Source of the DNA: Patulibacter minatonensis DSM 18081
GTDB taxonomy: Bacteria; Actinomycetota; Thermoleophilia; Solirubrobacterales; Solirubrobacteraceae
Reading direction: 5' to 3'
DNA: 64,000 nt
Assembly: GCF_000519325.1 (NCBI RefSeq)
Contig: NZ_KI912613.1
Location: 3,091,432 to 3,155,431 of the forward strand
Shown: positions 36,783-45,683 of the stretch, one piece after another
Layout of the letters: each line of letters begins with the position of its first letter
Position numbering within the stretch: position 1 is the stretch's first letter
Translations under genes and position numbers: made by a program
The notes under the pieces: generated by a model
Seen by the model: only the letters and a program-made list of their open reading frames with translations
What the model was told of the DNA's origin: nothing
The model's database searches: none

Positions 36783-38429
36783 ATGGCTCGCGTGTCACGG
36801 GTCACGCACGCAGCCGTCCGCGCACCCCGGCCGGGGCGCCGATCACGCTCCGGGTCGACGCTCGGCGCCGCGGTGCTCACGGCCGCCCTCGGCGGCGCGC
36901 TCCTCGCCCCGACGGCGGGTGCCGCGCCCCGGCTGAAGACCGACGGGAAACCCCGGGCCGGGTCGTCGAAGACCGGCGCCGTCTGGGCCGAGCGGGCCCG
37001 GGCCGCCGCCGGCGACGTCCCCGGGCCGTTCGTGGCCTCCGACGCCCTGAAGGTCGCGGCGGCGCCGGACGGCAGCCGGATGCTCGAGACCGCCTCCGGT
37101 CGCCGCGTCCTGCTGCGTGGCGCGAACGTCAACGGACTCGTCGACTACGGCGGCGTGCACGGCGCGGTCGGCATCACGTCGGTCGACGGCGAGCAGGCCC
37201 GCGCCGTCGGGCTGAACGTCGTGCGGCTCGCCGTCTCGTGGTCGCGGATCATGCCCGCGCCGAACAGCGTCGACCAGGCGTACGTCGAGCAGGTCCGGTC
37301 GGCCGCGCGGGTCTTCGCGGACCGTGGCATCTACGTCCTCATCGACATGCACCAGGACCGCTACGCGGCGAACCTCGGGCAGCCCACCGCGACGGAGTCC
37401 GACGGCGCGCCGCGCTGGGCGGTCGACACGCAGGGCGCCAGCTGCGACTTCGCGGCGAGCACCCTCATGGGGTACGCCAGCTACTACACGACGGCGTGCG
37501 CGGCGAAGGCCGCCGAGGGCCTGTTCCAGAACCGCACCGTCGCGGGTCGCCCGCTGCAGGACGCCTACGGCGACGCGGTCACCGCGATGGCCGGCGTCGG
37601 CAAGACGCTGGGCCCTGCGTTCGCCGGCATCGAGCTCTACAACGAGCCGCGGAGCGAGGACCCGTCGCTGCCCGACGCCTGGGTCTCGCGGGAGCTCTGG
37701 CCGATGTACACGAAGCTCATCGGCCGCCTCCGGGGCGCCGGGATGCAGGCCCCGATCTGGTTCGACAGCGTCGGCGCCCTCGCGTCCCGGTTCAGCGACG
37801 ACGGCAACCTCGTCTACGCGCCGCACCTCTACACCGACGTCTTCGGGCGGTTCCCCGACGACGGCACCGCGGAGCGGCAGCGGACCGACTACGCCAAGGA
37901 GGTCGCCCGCGCCCGGACGTTCGGCGCCGCGATGGTCGTCGGCGAGTACCCCGGCGCCCGCGGCGGCGTCTGGGAGGCCTACCGCCAGACCGGGCTCCAG
38001 GCGCAGGACAAGGCCCTCATCGGCGGCATCATGTGGGTCTGGAAGCAGCACCCGACCAAGGACTACGGCTGGGGGCTGCTGCAGCCCTCCGGTGCCCTGC
38101 AGCCCGAGGGGCAGGTCGTCTTCGACCTCGGACGGCCTCGGATGGTCACGTCCGCCCCGACGGTCGTGAGCCAGGGCTACGACGGGACGACGATGACGCT
38201 CGTCACCCGCGGCGCCGGGATCGTGGAGCTGTGGAACGGCGTCGCGTCGGGCGCCGCCGCCGGCCGTGGTCGCGCTCCCGTCCTGACGGTCGACGGCGCC
38301 CGTCCGACCGCGCGGATGACGGTCAAGGCGCGGACGCTCCGGGCGACGCTGCCGTCCGGTCCCGTCGGCGGGCAGCGGATCCGGCTGCGGCTCCCTGCCG
38401 GCGAGCACACGCTGCGGCTGAAGCCCTGA
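36783..38429 (+). CDS. Secreted glycoside hydrolase family 5, endoglycoceramidase-like
   Basis: A 548-aa exported glycosidase. A long Arg-rich n-region and hydrophobic core ending in ALLAPTAGAAP form a signal peptide. The GH5 barrel has RLAVSWSRIMPAP, the acid/base E288 in ELYNEP, and nucleophile E388 in VVGEYPG. A small beta-domain follows at the C-terminus, as in endoglycoceramidases. It likely cleaves a glycolipid or a beta-glucoside outside the cell; exact substrate is unknown. ATG 36783 is the start. Confidence 0.87.
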   Translation: MARVSRVTHAAVRAPRPGRRSRSGSTLGAAVLTAALGGALLAPTAGAAPRLKTDGKPRAGSSKTGAVWAERARAAAGDVPGPFVASDALKVAAAPDGSRMLETASGRRVLLRGANVNGLVDYGGVHGAVGITSVDGEQARAVGLNVVRLAVSWSRIMPAPNSVDQAYVEQVRSAARVFADRGIYVLIDMHQDRYAANLGQPTATESDGAPRWAVDTQGASCDFAASTLMGYASYYTTACAAKAAEGLFQNRTVAGRPLQDAYGDAVTAMAGVGKTLGPAFAGIELYNEPRSEDPSLPDAWVSRELWPMYTKLIGRLRGAGMQAPIWFDSVGALASRFSDDGNLVYAPHLYTDVFGRFPDDGTAERQRTDYAKEVARARTFGAAMVVGEYPGARGGVWEAYRQTGLQAQDKALIGGIMWVWKQHPTKDYGWGLLQPSGALQPEGQVVFDLGRPRMVTSAPTVVSQGYDGTTMTLVTRGAGIVELWNGVASGAAAGRGRAPVLTVDGARPTARMTVKARTLRATLPSGPVGGQRIRLRLPAGEHTLRLKP

Positions 38430-38440
38430 CGCGGCCGATC

Positions 38441-38463
38441 GGGGACCGCACCGGGCGGTCCCC
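38441..38463 (+). terminator. Stem-loop terminator after the GH5 gene
   Basis: GGGGACCG pairs with CGGTCCCC around a 7-base loop. Its end lies 1 base before the TGC-GAAGGT promoter element of the next gene. Confidence 0.65.
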
Positions 38464-38479
38464 GTGCGAAGGTGGTCGG

Positions 38480-39640
38480 GTGGCCCTCGTCGACGACCCC
38501 ACCGCCCGCGCGCTCCTCGACGCCTCCGACGCGGTCGCGTCGATCGCGGGCGACCTGATCGGGCCCCTCGTGGCCGTGTCGTCGCCCTCCGGCGACGCCC
38601 CCGCGTTCGAGCGGTGCGTCGACCTCGTGCTGGCCGCGCTGCCGGACGACGCCGAGGTCGAGCGGATCCCGTGCTCGACCGCCGGCAGCGCCCCCGACCT
38701 GCTCGCCCGCGTCCGGGGGACCGGCACCGCGCGGGTCGTGCTGCTCGGGCACCTCGACACCGTGATCCCGCACGACCGGCACCGGCCGGTCGAGCAGGAC
38801 GGCGACCGCTGGACGGGGTCGGGCACCTTCGACATGAAGGGCGGCGACGCCCTCGCGATCGGCCTCCTCGACGCCGTGGCCCGGACGCCGGGCGCACGCG
38901 ACCTGTTCGCGGAGGTCGCGCTGCTGCTCGTCGCGGACGAGGAGTGGCGCACCGAGGACTTCGCCCACGGCCCGCGCTTCCGGGACTGGGACGCCTGCCT
39001 CTGCTTCGAGGGCGGCGAGCGGACCGCCACGGGCGACGAGGCGGTCGTCGTCCGCCGCAAGGCCGCCGCCGCGATCGCCGTCACGGGCGCCGGGGTCTCC
39101 GCCCACGCGGGCTCGAGGCCAGGCGACGGCCGGAACGCGCTCCTGGCCCTCGCCGAGGTCGCCCGGCGCGCCGCCGCGTCGCACGAGCCGTCGGGCCCCG
39201 AGCTCCTGAGCGTCGTGCCGACGATGATGCGGAGCGGGACCGCGCTGAACGTCGTGCCGGACGACGGCGAGCTGATCATCGACGTCCGTGCGGCCGAGAT
39301 CGCGTCGCTGGAGCGCGTGCTCGCGAGCCTGCCGGACGACGTCGACGGGGTCGGCATCTCCTCGCGGTTCAGCCGGGTGTGGCCGGGCATGGACCACCGC
39401 GCGGCGGCGGCCCCGGTGCTCGATCGCGCCGCGGCGCTGCTGGGTCGCCCGATCGCGGCGTCGAGCCGCGGCGGTGCGTCGGACGCCAGTCACCTGGCGT
39501 CGTGGACCCGCGTCGCGATCGACGGCCTGGGCCCCCTCGGCGGCGGCGCCCACGCCGTCGACGAGCACGTCGACGCGGGCACGCTGCGGGAGCGCGCTGC
39601 GGTCGCACTGGCCGTCCTGGCGGGCGTTCTCGTCTCCTGA
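38480..39640 (+). CDS. M20-family metallopeptidase, DapE/ArgE/carboxypeptidase G type
   Basis: A 386-aa zinc peptidase or deacylase. Metal ligands are in LLGHLDTVIP, GTFDMKGG, ADEEW, CFEGG and AHAVDEH, with the catalytic Asp two residues after the first His and Glu in the DEE motif. An SAHAGSRPGDGRNAL segment marks the dimerisation lid. The substrate is not clear; glutamate carboxypeptidase, succinyl-diaminopimelate desuccinylase and acetylornithine deacetylase share this pattern. GTG 38480 lies 6 bases after TGC-GAAGGT (38465-38473). Confidence 0.85.
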   Translation: MALVDDPTARALLDASDAVASIAGDLIGPLVAVSSPSGDAPAFERCVDLVLAALPDDAEVERIPCSTAGSAPDLLARVRGTGTARVVLLGHLDTVIPHDRHRPVEQDGDRWTGSGTFDMKGGDALAIGLLDAVARTPGARDLFAEVALLLVADEEWRTEDFAHGPRFRDWDACLCFEGGERTATGDEAVVVRRKAAAAIAVTGAGVSAHAGSRPGDGRNALLALAEVARRAAASHEPSGPELLSVVPTMMRSGTALNVVPDDGELIIDVRAAEIASLERVLASLPDDVDGVGISSRFSRVWPGMDHRAAAAPVLDRAAALLGRPIAASSRGGASDASHLASWTRVAIDGLGPLGGGAHAVDEHVDAGTLRERAAVALAVLAGVLVS

Positions 39641-39676
39641 ACGACCACGGATCCGGCGGCCGTTAGAGTCGCGGAC

Positions 39677-40399
39677 GTGACCGATTCCGCACGTCGTCCC
39701 GGGTCCGCCGACGAGGAGCTCCTGAGCGCCGAATGGGCGCAGGTCGAGACCGAGCTCACCGATCCCCAACGGATCGACCGGATCGCCGCCGAGCTCGACA
39801 TGGCGTTCGGGCAGCTCGCCGACGTCCGTCGCGGGATCACCGTCTTCGGCTCCGCCCGGCTGGGCGAAGGCACCCCGCAGTACGAGCTGGCCCGCGAGCT
39901 CGCGCGGCGGCTCGCGACCGAGGCCCGCGCCGCCGTCATCACGGGCGGCGGACCGGGGATCATGGAGGCCGCCAACCGCGGGGCGCACGAGGGGGAGGCC
40001 CGCTCGATCGGCCTGCTGATCGACCTGCCGTTCGAGACGGGCAGCAACCCGTACGTCGAGCTCGCGGTGCCGTTCCACTACTTCTTCACGCGCAAGGTCT
40101 CGTTCGTCCGGTACTCCGACGCGTTCGTCGCGATGCCCGGCGGGTTCGGCACGCTCGACGAGCTGTTCGAGGTGCTCTGCCTCGTGCAGACCAAGAAGAT
40201 CCGCTGGTACCCGGTGGTCCTCGTCGGCACGGACTACTGGGGCGGGCTCGTCGACTGGATCCGCGAGCGCGTCCTCGCCGAGGGCCTGATCTCACCCGGC
40301 GACGAGGACCTGATCACGTGCACCGACGACCTCGACGAGGTCGTCCGGATCTGCACCGAGGCCTGCGACCTGCGGTCCGGGCCGGTCAACGCCGCCTAG
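39677..40399 (+). CDS. LOG-family Rossmann-fold protein (TIGR00730)
   Basis: A 240-aa nucleotide-monophosphate phosphoribohydrolase-like protein. The two signature segments are present: VITGGGPGIMEAANRGAHE and MPGGFGTLDELFEVL. In plants and actinobacteria this family releases cytokinin bases from ribotides; other members have unknown nucleotide substrates. GTG 39677 follows TAGAGT (39664-39669) by 7 bases, with no Shine-Dalgarno sequence. It is transcribed towards a convergent rhodanese pair; the 33-base gap holds no clear hairpin. Confidence 0.9.
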   Translation: MTDSARRPGSADEELLSAEWAQVETELTDPQRIDRIAAELDMAFGQLADVRRGITVFGSARLGEGTPQYELARELARRLATEARAAVITGGGPGIMEAANRGAHEGEARSIGLLIDLPFETGSNPYVELAVPFHYFFTRKVSFVRYSDAFVAMPGGFGTLDELFEVLCLVQTKKIRWYPVVLVGTDYWGGLVDWIRERVLAEGLISPGDEDLITCTDDLDEVVRICTEACDLRSGPVNAA

Positions 40400-40432
40400 G
40401 AGCAGAGGCCGGGAGGACGGACCAGACGGAAG

Positions 40433-41302
40433 TCAGACCGACGTCCCGCCGGCCGTCGTCCGGTCGGCCGGGGCGCCGTCGGCGGGCGCCGGCTCGAGCT
40501 GCTCCCAGCCCGGCCACGCGAACGGCTGCGCGTCCGACCGCAGGCGCGTCGTGCACGCCGCCGCCGCTGCCGGGTCGACGGCGAGCGCCCGGAGGAACGC
40601 GCCCCGCGGCGCGCCGTCCGCGGTCCGGCCGTGGACGAGCCGCAGGACGCCCGGCTCGTCCAGCGCCGGCAGACGGCGCCCGTCCGCGGGCACCGGGCCC
40701 ACCGCGACGGGCGCCCCGGCGTCGGTCAGCGCGCCGTGCAGCGACACGTAGGTGCGGAGGTCCCGGCACGGGCTGCCGTCCGCCCACGTCGCGCGTGCGC
40801 CGCGGAGCCGCCCGAGCGCGTAGTTGCGCCCGAGGCTCTCGCTGGCGTTGACCACGCCGAGCTCCTCGTCGGTCAGGAGCAGCGCCCACGCCCGCAGCAC
40901 CGTCCCGGGGGAGGGCGCGATCGTGGCGGGCACGTAGCCCGCGTGCACGTGCGCCGACCACACCGCGTCGACGTCGTGGAGGGCGAGCGCGAGGACCGGC
41001 ACCGCGACGCCGCGGTCCGGCGCGGACCGGAACTTGCGGGCCAGGGTCTCCGGCGCGGGGTTCGACCCGTAGCCGAGGACGGCGTGGCGCGGGACGTCGG
41101 CGGCCCCGGCGGCGTCGCGGACCCCGGACCACGTGGTCGTCCGCCCGCCGTCCCGGAGCAGCGTCCCGGGGCCCCACGGCGCCGCGGGGTCGACGAGCGG
41201 CAGGTCGCCCGCCCGGGTGTGGACGTACGACCCCGCCGGCTGGGCGAAGGGGTACCGGGCGGCGCGCTCCTCCGGAGGCTCGGCCGGACCGGCGGTGCTC
41301 AA
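40433..41302 (-). CDS. Unknown protein with GYGSN motif, coupled to a rhodanese
   Basis: A 289-aa protein I do not recognise. A TTG start at 41302 overlaps the rhodanese stop (TTGA). The central LGYGSNPAPETLARKF recalls the YGSN loop of gamma-glutamyl cyclotransferases, and a WSAHVHAGYVPATIAPSPGT segment follows; similarity may be superficial. Both ends of the coding frame are well defined and codon use matches its neighbours. The tight coupling suggests a shared, perhaps thiol-related, task. Confidence 0.7.
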   Translation of the reverse strand: MSTAGPAEPPEERAARYPFAQPAGSYVHTRAGDLPLVDPAAPWGPGTLLRDGGRTTTWSGVRDAAGAADVPRHAVLGYGSNPAPETLARKFRSAPDRGVAVPVLALALHDVDAVWSAHVHAGYVPATIAPSPGTVLRAWALLLTDEELGVVNASESLGRNYALGRLRGARATWADGSPCRDLRTYVSLHGALTDAGAPVAVGPVPADGRRLPALDEPGVLRLVHGRTADGAPRGAFLRALAVDPAAAAACTTRLRSDAQPFAWPGWEQLEPAPADGAPADRTTAGGTSV

Positions 41303-41655
41303 TGGTCGGCGACGGTCCCGCCGGCCGGGACGAGCGGGTGCCCGGCGCGGTCCCAGTCGAGGATGCCGCCACGCAGCGACCACGCGTCGTACCCGGCGTC
41401 GCGCAGCGCCTGGGCCGCGATCCCGGACCGCCCGCCGATGCGGCACTGCACGACGATCGTCGCCTGCCGGTCGAGCTCGCCGATCCGTGCGCCGAGCTCG
41501 CCCAGGGGCACGTGGAGCGCCCCCTCGATGCGGCCGGCGTCCCACTCGTAGCCCTCGCGGACGTCCACCAGCAGGACGCTGTCGCGCTCGAGCTCGGCGG
41601 CGAGCTGCGCGGCGTCGACCTCGAGGCCGGGCTGGTCGAACACGGGGGAGGGCAT
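41299..41655 (-). CDS. Single-domain rhodanese-like sulfurtransferase
   Basis: A 118-aa rhodanese with DVREGYEWDAGRIEGALHVPLGEL and the active-site loop C71-RIGGRSG. It would carry sulfane sulfur as a cysteine persulfide. On the minus strand TAGCGT (41667-41662) ends 6 bases before the ATG, so it is probably leaderless. It heads a two-gene unit with the GYGSN protein and is divergent from a Fur-family gene. Confidence 0.88.
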   Translation of the reverse strand: MPSPVFDQPGLEVDAAQLAAELERDSVLLVDVREGYEWDAGRIEGALHVPLGELGARIGELDRQATIVVQCRIGGRSGIAAQALRDAGYDAWSLRGGILDWDRAGHPLVPAGGTVADH

Positions 41656-41682
41656 GCCCGCACGCTACCGTGCCGCCCGGCC

Positions 41683-41699
41683 CCCGACCGACGGTCGGG
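41683..41699. promoter_or_regulatory. Dyad between the rhodanese and Fur-family genes
   Basis: CCCGACC-GAC-GGTCGGG is a perfect 7-bp inverted repeat 27 bases from one start codon and 67 from the other. It may be an operator or a structural hairpin. Confidence 0.35.
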
Positions 41700-41766
41700 C
41701 GGTGCTCCTCCGTGCCCGCCCGTCGCGCGCGGCCCGCGCAGATTGCGGGACCTCTAGAATGCTGGT

Positions 41767-42204
41767 ATGGAGCCGACCTCGACCCCCGCAGACGTGGACG
41801 CCGTGCTGGTCTCCCGCCTCCGCGGAGCCGGGTTGCGGGTCACGCCCCAGCGCCTCGCGCTGCACCGGCTGATCGCCTCGAGCAACCGGCACCTGACGGC
41901 CGAGGCCCTGCTGCGCGAGGCCGCGCAGGAGCTCCCGGGCCTCGCCCTGCCGACGGTCTACTCGACGCTCGAGCTCTTCGCCGAGCTCGGGGTCGTCCGC
42001 CGCGTCGCCGCGCCCGGCGCCGCGCGGTACGACACCGACCCGACGCCGCACGACCACTTCACGTGCGTGCGCTGCGGGCAGCTCTACGACCTCGACACCA
42101 GCGCCGGTCGCGCCGCCGCACGCCGTGCGGCCGAGGGCGCGGGCCATCGCGTCGAGAACGCGACGGTCGTCGTCAGCGGCGTCTGCGCCGGCTGCCTCGC
42201 CTGA
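41767..42204 (+). CDS. Fur-family metal-responsive regulator
   Basis: A 145-aa Fur/PerR/Zur-type repressor. The winged helix (LRVTPQRLALHRLIASS and LALPTVYSTLELFAELGVV) is followed by a metal domain with HDHF, FTCVRCG and VCAGCLA, the two CxxC pairs of the structural zinc site. Whether it senses iron, zinc or peroxide is not clear from sequence. ATG lies 6 bases after TAGAAT (41755-41760). Confidence 0.88.
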   Translation: MEPTSTPADVDAVLVSRLRGAGLRVTPQRLALHRLIASSNRHLTAEALLREAAQELPGLALPTVYSTLELFAELGVVRRVAAPGAARYDTDPTPHDHFTCVRCGQLYDLDTSAGRAAARRAAEGAGHRVENATVVVSGVCAGCLA

Positions 42205-42279
42205 CGCCTCCGTCGCGGTCCGCCGGTCCGCCGTGGCGCGGGACGCACGAGGACCTCGCCCCATCGCGGACGGGGTGCA

Positions 42280-42299
42280 CCGGTGTCCCGCCACACCGG
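42280..42299 (+). terminator. Stem-loop after the Fur-family gene
   Basis: CCGGTGT pairs with ACACCGG around CCCGCC, upstream of the acyl-CoA dehydrogenase promoter. Confidence 0.5.
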
Positions 42300-42330
42300 G
42301 CCCGATGTGTCCGCGTCATAGGATCGAGCC

Positions 42331-43488
42331 ATGTCCGAGCTCGGGTCCGACCTCTACGACATCCCGGAGGAGTTCCGGGACCTGCGGGCGGCGATCCGCC
42401 AGATCGCCGAGGAGCAGATCGCACCCGGCGCCGCGGAGCGCGACGACAAGGCCGAGTACGCCTGGGACGTCAAGAAGCTCCTCGGCGAGCAGGACATCCT
42501 CGGCCTCGCCGTCCCTGAGGAGTACGGGGGCAACGCGATGGGCACGCTCATGCTCCAGATCGCGGTCGAGGAGATCGCCCGGGTCGACGCGTCCTGTGCC
42601 CTGATCCTCATGGTGCAGGAGCTCGGCTCGCTCCCGATCCGCCTGTTCGGGTCCGAGGAGCTCAAGCAGCGGTTCCTGCCGAAGGTCGCCACCGGCGAGT
42701 GCATCCCGGCGTTCGCGCTGTCCGAGCCCGAGGCCGGGTCCGACCCGTCGTCGATGAAGACCCACGCCGTCCGGGACGGCGACGAGTGGGTCATCAACGG
42801 CTCGAAGAACTGGATCACGAACACCTCGGTGGCCGACGTCTACGTCGTGTTCGCGAAGACCGACCCCGAGTCCGGGCGCATCACCGCGTTCGCCGTCGAG
42901 TCCGACCGGGAGGGCTTCTCCTACGGGCCGCTCGAGCACAAGATGGGGATCCGCAGCTCCCCGACCGGCTCCCCGGTCTTCGACGACGTCCGCGTCCCGC
43001 ACGAGAACGTGATCGGCGAGGTCGGCCGCGGCATGTCGGTCGCGCTGGGCACCCTCGAACGCACCCGCCTCGGCGCCGCCGCGCAGGCGGTCGGCATCGC
43101 CCAGGGCTCCATCGACTACGCGGCCTCCTACGCCAAGGAGCGCATCGCGTTCGGCCGCCCGATCGCCGAGTTCCAGGGCCTGCAGTGGAAGCTCGCCGAC
43201 GCCGAGACGAAGGTCGCGGCCGCACGCGAGCTCCTCTACAAGGCGTGCGCGGTGTCGGACCGGACCGACCGCGACGGCGGCTTCGGGAAGTGGAGCTCGA
43301 TGGCGAAGCTCTTCGCGTCGGACACCGCGATGGGGGTCACCGTCGACATGCTGCAGATCCTCGGCGGCTACGGGTACGTCAAGGACTACCCGATGGAGCG
43401 CTTCATGCGCGACGCGAAGATCACGCAGATCTACGAGGGCGCGAACGAGATCCAGCGCGTCGTGATCTCCCGCGCGATGCTGGGCTGA
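42331..43488 (+). CDS. Acyl-CoA dehydrogenase
   Basis: A 385-aa FAD enzyme that makes the first double bond in acyl-CoA beta-oxidation. The FAD-binding FALSEPEAGSD, WITNTSVADVYVVFAKT and the catalytic E369 in YEGANEIQR are all present. The length and sequence are typical of short/medium-chain dehydrogenases. ATG follows TAGGAT (42319-42324) by 6 bases. It could act on fatty acids from alkane oxidation, though no other beta-oxidation genes neighbour it. Confidence 0.93.
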   Translation: MSELGSDLYDIPEEFRDLRAAIRQIAEEQIAPGAAERDDKAEYAWDVKKLLGEQDILGLAVPEEYGGNAMGTLMLQIAVEEIARVDASCALILMVQELGSLPIRLFGSEELKQRFLPKVATGECIPAFALSEPEAGSDPSSMKTHAVRDGDEWVINGSKNWITNTSVADVYVVFAKTDPESGRITAFAVESDREGFSYGPLEHKMGIRSSPTGSPVFDDVRVPHENVIGEVGRGMSVALGTLERTRLGAAAQAVGIAQGSIDYAASYAKERIAFGRPIAEFQGLQWKLADAETKVAAARELLYKACAVSDRTDRDGGFGKWSSMAKLFASDTAMGVTVDMLQILGGYGYVKDYPMERFMRDAKITQIYEGANEIQRVVISRAMLG

Positions 43489-43577
43489 TGACGACCAGCG
43501 GGCTCCGTCCGGGCGTCCGCGGACGTCCGATCCCCAGTCCGTACCGGTCCGCCCCGCGCGTGGCGTAGATTGGGCGC

Positions 43578-44204
43578 ATGAACGCTCGTACGCCACTCGT
43601 CGTCGCCGTGGTCGGCGTCTGCCTGGCGTCGACGCTCACGTACCTCCTCATGGGCGACTGGACGAGCCAGCCGCTCGTGAAGGTCGTCCAGCAGGTCGGG
43701 GTCGTCGCGACCGTCGTCGGCGTCATCGTCGGCGTGCTGGCGCTGATCACCGGACGGCTCGCCGACTACCGCGAGCCCGCGACCGACGAGGAGTTCGAGA
43801 AGGTCGTCGCGCGGTCCGAGTACCTGGCGGCCCAGGGCCTCGCGGTCGAGCCCGACGAGGACGAGTTCCTGGCCAAGGACCCGTACGACGACACCGACTT
43901 CGCCGAGCTCGTCCGGGACGCCCTGGACGACCTGCCCGACCTCCTGATCGGCGTGCTGCAGGGCAACGTCGCGGTCGTGATCTCCGATGACGGCCGCAAA
44001 CACCACGCGTACGGGCTCTACATGGGCGACGGCGCCACGCGGGACGACCACTCCGACCGCATCATGATCTTCCGCGACACCCTGCGCCGCGACTTCGGGC
44101 ACGACGCGGACCTCCTGCGCGAGCAGGTCACGATCACCGTCCGGCACGAGCTCGCCCACCACGTCGGCTTCGACGAGCTCGGCGTCCGCGACCTCGGGCT
44201 CTAG
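43578..44204 (+). CDS. Membrane-anchored zincin-like metallopeptidase
   Basis: A 208-aa protein with two N-terminal transmembrane helices (about 7-25 and 39-60), then a minimal zincin-like domain with LPDLLIGVLQGNVAVVI, a GLYMG loop and the zinc-binding H190-E191-L-A-H194. The family (zincin_1, PF06262-like) has few characterised members; the membrane anchor is an addition to the usual soluble form. ATG follows TAGATT (43566-43571) by 6 bases. Substrate is unknown. Confidence 0.78.
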   Translation: MNARTPLVVAVVGVCLASTLTYLLMGDWTSQPLVKVVQQVGVVATVVGVIVGVLALITGRLADYREPATDEEFEKVVARSEYLAAQGLAVEPDEDEFLAKDPYDDTDFAELVRDALDDLPDLLIGVLQGNVAVVISDDGRKHHAYGLYMGDGATRDDHSDRIMIFRDTLRRDFGHDADLLREQVTITVRHELAHHVGFDELGVRDLGL

Positions 44205-44225
44205 CCCGGCCGGCCCCGCCGGCGC

Positions 44226-44756
44226 TCAGTCCGCCCCGGGGTCGCCGCCCTGCCCCAGCGCCGCGAGCTGGTCGGCGGAGGCGTCGATCGCGTCGGCGAG
44301 CGCCGCCAGCGCCCGGGCCCCGGCCGCCCGGTCCTCAGGCGCGACCGTCTCGGCGATCCCCCGCCGCCACGAGAGCACCTTCGCCCGGCGCCCGCCGGCC
44401 AGCGCGCGGCCCTCGTCGGTGAGCGCCAGCCGGACGACCCGGCCGTCCGCCGGATCCCGTGACCGGACGACGAGCCCCTGCGCCTCCAGCTTGCGCACCA
44501 TCGTCGTCGCCGTCGGCGCCGCGGTCCCCGCGATCTCGGCGAGCGTCCCGACCGGCAGCGGCTCCCCGGCGTCGAGCAGCGGCTCCACGAGCAGGTACTG
44601 CGGCATCGAGAGCGGGCCCAGGTGCTGGTTGCCGTGCCCGCGGACCCGGCGGAGGGCGCGGGTCAGCCGCCGGAGCTGGAGCTCGAGCTCCCGCCGGCCG
44701 GCGGTCGCCGCGTCGACGTCGTCGGGGAGCGCAGGAACGTCGTCGGCGGCGGTCAT
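44226..44756 (-). CDS. MarR-family transcriptional regulator
   Basis: A 176-aa winged-helix regulator: LSMPQYLLVEPLLDAGEPLPVGTLAEIAGTAAPTATTMVRKLEAQGLVVRSRDPADGRVVRLALTDEG shows the helix-turn-helix and the wing with the typical D-x-R. It is divergent from the lipoprotein gene and may regulate it. Signals are unknown. Confidence 0.87.
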   Translation of the reverse strand: MTAADDVPALPDDVDAATAGRRELELQLRRLTRALRRVRGHGNQHLGPLSMPQYLLVEPLLDAGEPLPVGTLAEIAGTAAPTATTMVRKLEAQGLVVRSRDPADGRVVRLALTDEGRALAGGRRAKVLSWRRGIAETVAPEDRAAGARALAALADAIDASADQLAALGQGGDPGAD

Positions 44757-44839
44757 CGGTCCCGCGGATGATGGCGGGTCGGCAGGCCGACCGCCCCCGT
44801 CCGCATCTGCCGGGGACGCGGGCGCGTAGGTTGCGGGAG

Positions 44840-45526
44840 ATGGACCGCCTCCGCCTCCCCGTCCTCCGCAGTGGCGCCTGCGCGCTCGTGGCCGCCGCCG
44901 GGCTCGCGGTCGCGGGGTGCGGTGGGGACGACGGGGGAACGACGAGCACCGTCGCCTCCACCCCGCGGACCACGAGCACGGCCACGACGACGGAGGCGAC
45001 GACCGGCGGGACGACGACCACCACCCCGTCGCCCGGCGGCACGACCACGCGGCGCGACCCGTCGCCGGAGCCGGAGGCCCCGCTGACGGAGAAGCAGGCG
45101 TTCCCGGACCTCGTGCCGCTGCGGAAGGTGCCGCAGGCGGGAGACCGGAGCCCCGACGCGCGGACGGTGGCGATCGCCGAGCGCTGGTTCGCGGCGATCC
45201 GGCGCGGCAGGGCCGGCGAGGCCGCCGACCTGATGGCCGACGGGACGCGCTACTCGAACGTCTACACCGCGCAGCTCTCCGACCGTGCCGCGCGGCTCGC
45301 GGTGTCGGACGACCTGCCGTGCGGGGCCGTGCCCACCGAGGTCGCGGGCGCGCGGGGCGGCTACGTCGTCCTCACCCTCAAGCTCGTGGACAAGGCCGGC
45401 GAGCCGCCGTGCGACGGTGCCGGCGCGCCGGTCGCGGTGTCCCTGCACGTCACGGACGGGAAGATCGACGACTGGGTCCGGGTCGTGGCTGCCGACGCCC
45501 CGATCAACAAGGGCGCCCCGGCGTAG
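44840..45526 (+). CDS. Lipoprotein with Thr-rich linker, unknown function
   Basis: A 228-aa protein with an N-terminal lipoprotein signal peptide (LVAAAGLAVAGCGG, lipobox LAVAGC). A low-complexity Thr/Ser/Pro linker of about 55 residues, likely surface-exposed, leads to a globular domain of about 150 residues resembling an SnoaL/NTF2-like fold (RWFAAIRRGRAGEAADLMADGTRYSN), with two Cys that could pair. ATG lies 7 bases after TAGGTT (44827-44832). Role unknown. Confidence 0.78.
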   Translation: MDRLRLPVLRSGACALVAAAGLAVAGCGGDDGGTTSTVASTPRTTSTATTTEATTGGTTTTTPSPGGTTTRRDPSPEPEAPLTEKQAFPDLVPLRKVPQAGDRSPDARTVAIAERWFAAIRRGRAGEAADLMADGTRYSNVYTAQLSDRAARLAVSDDLPCGAVPTEVAGARGGYVVLTLKLVDKAGEPPCDGAGAPVAVSLHVTDGKIDDWVRVVAADAPINKGAPA

Positions 45527-45611
45527 CCCGGACCGACGCCGCCGGGGCCCTCCGCGGTCGCCGTCGCCCGGGCACCGGACGCCGGAGTGCCGCTCGCCAC
45601 CCGTCCGTCGT

Positions 45612-45633
45612 GGCACCCCGATCGTCGGGTGCC
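45612..45633 (+). terminator. Stem-loop after the lipoprotein gene
   Basis: GGCACCC (45612-45618) pairs with GGGTGCC (45627-45633) around an 8-base loop. Confidence 0.5.
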
Positions 45634-45683
45634 TCCGACGCCGGGAGGGTCGGCGGTGCCCCCGGCGGCCATAGGGTCGGTCC

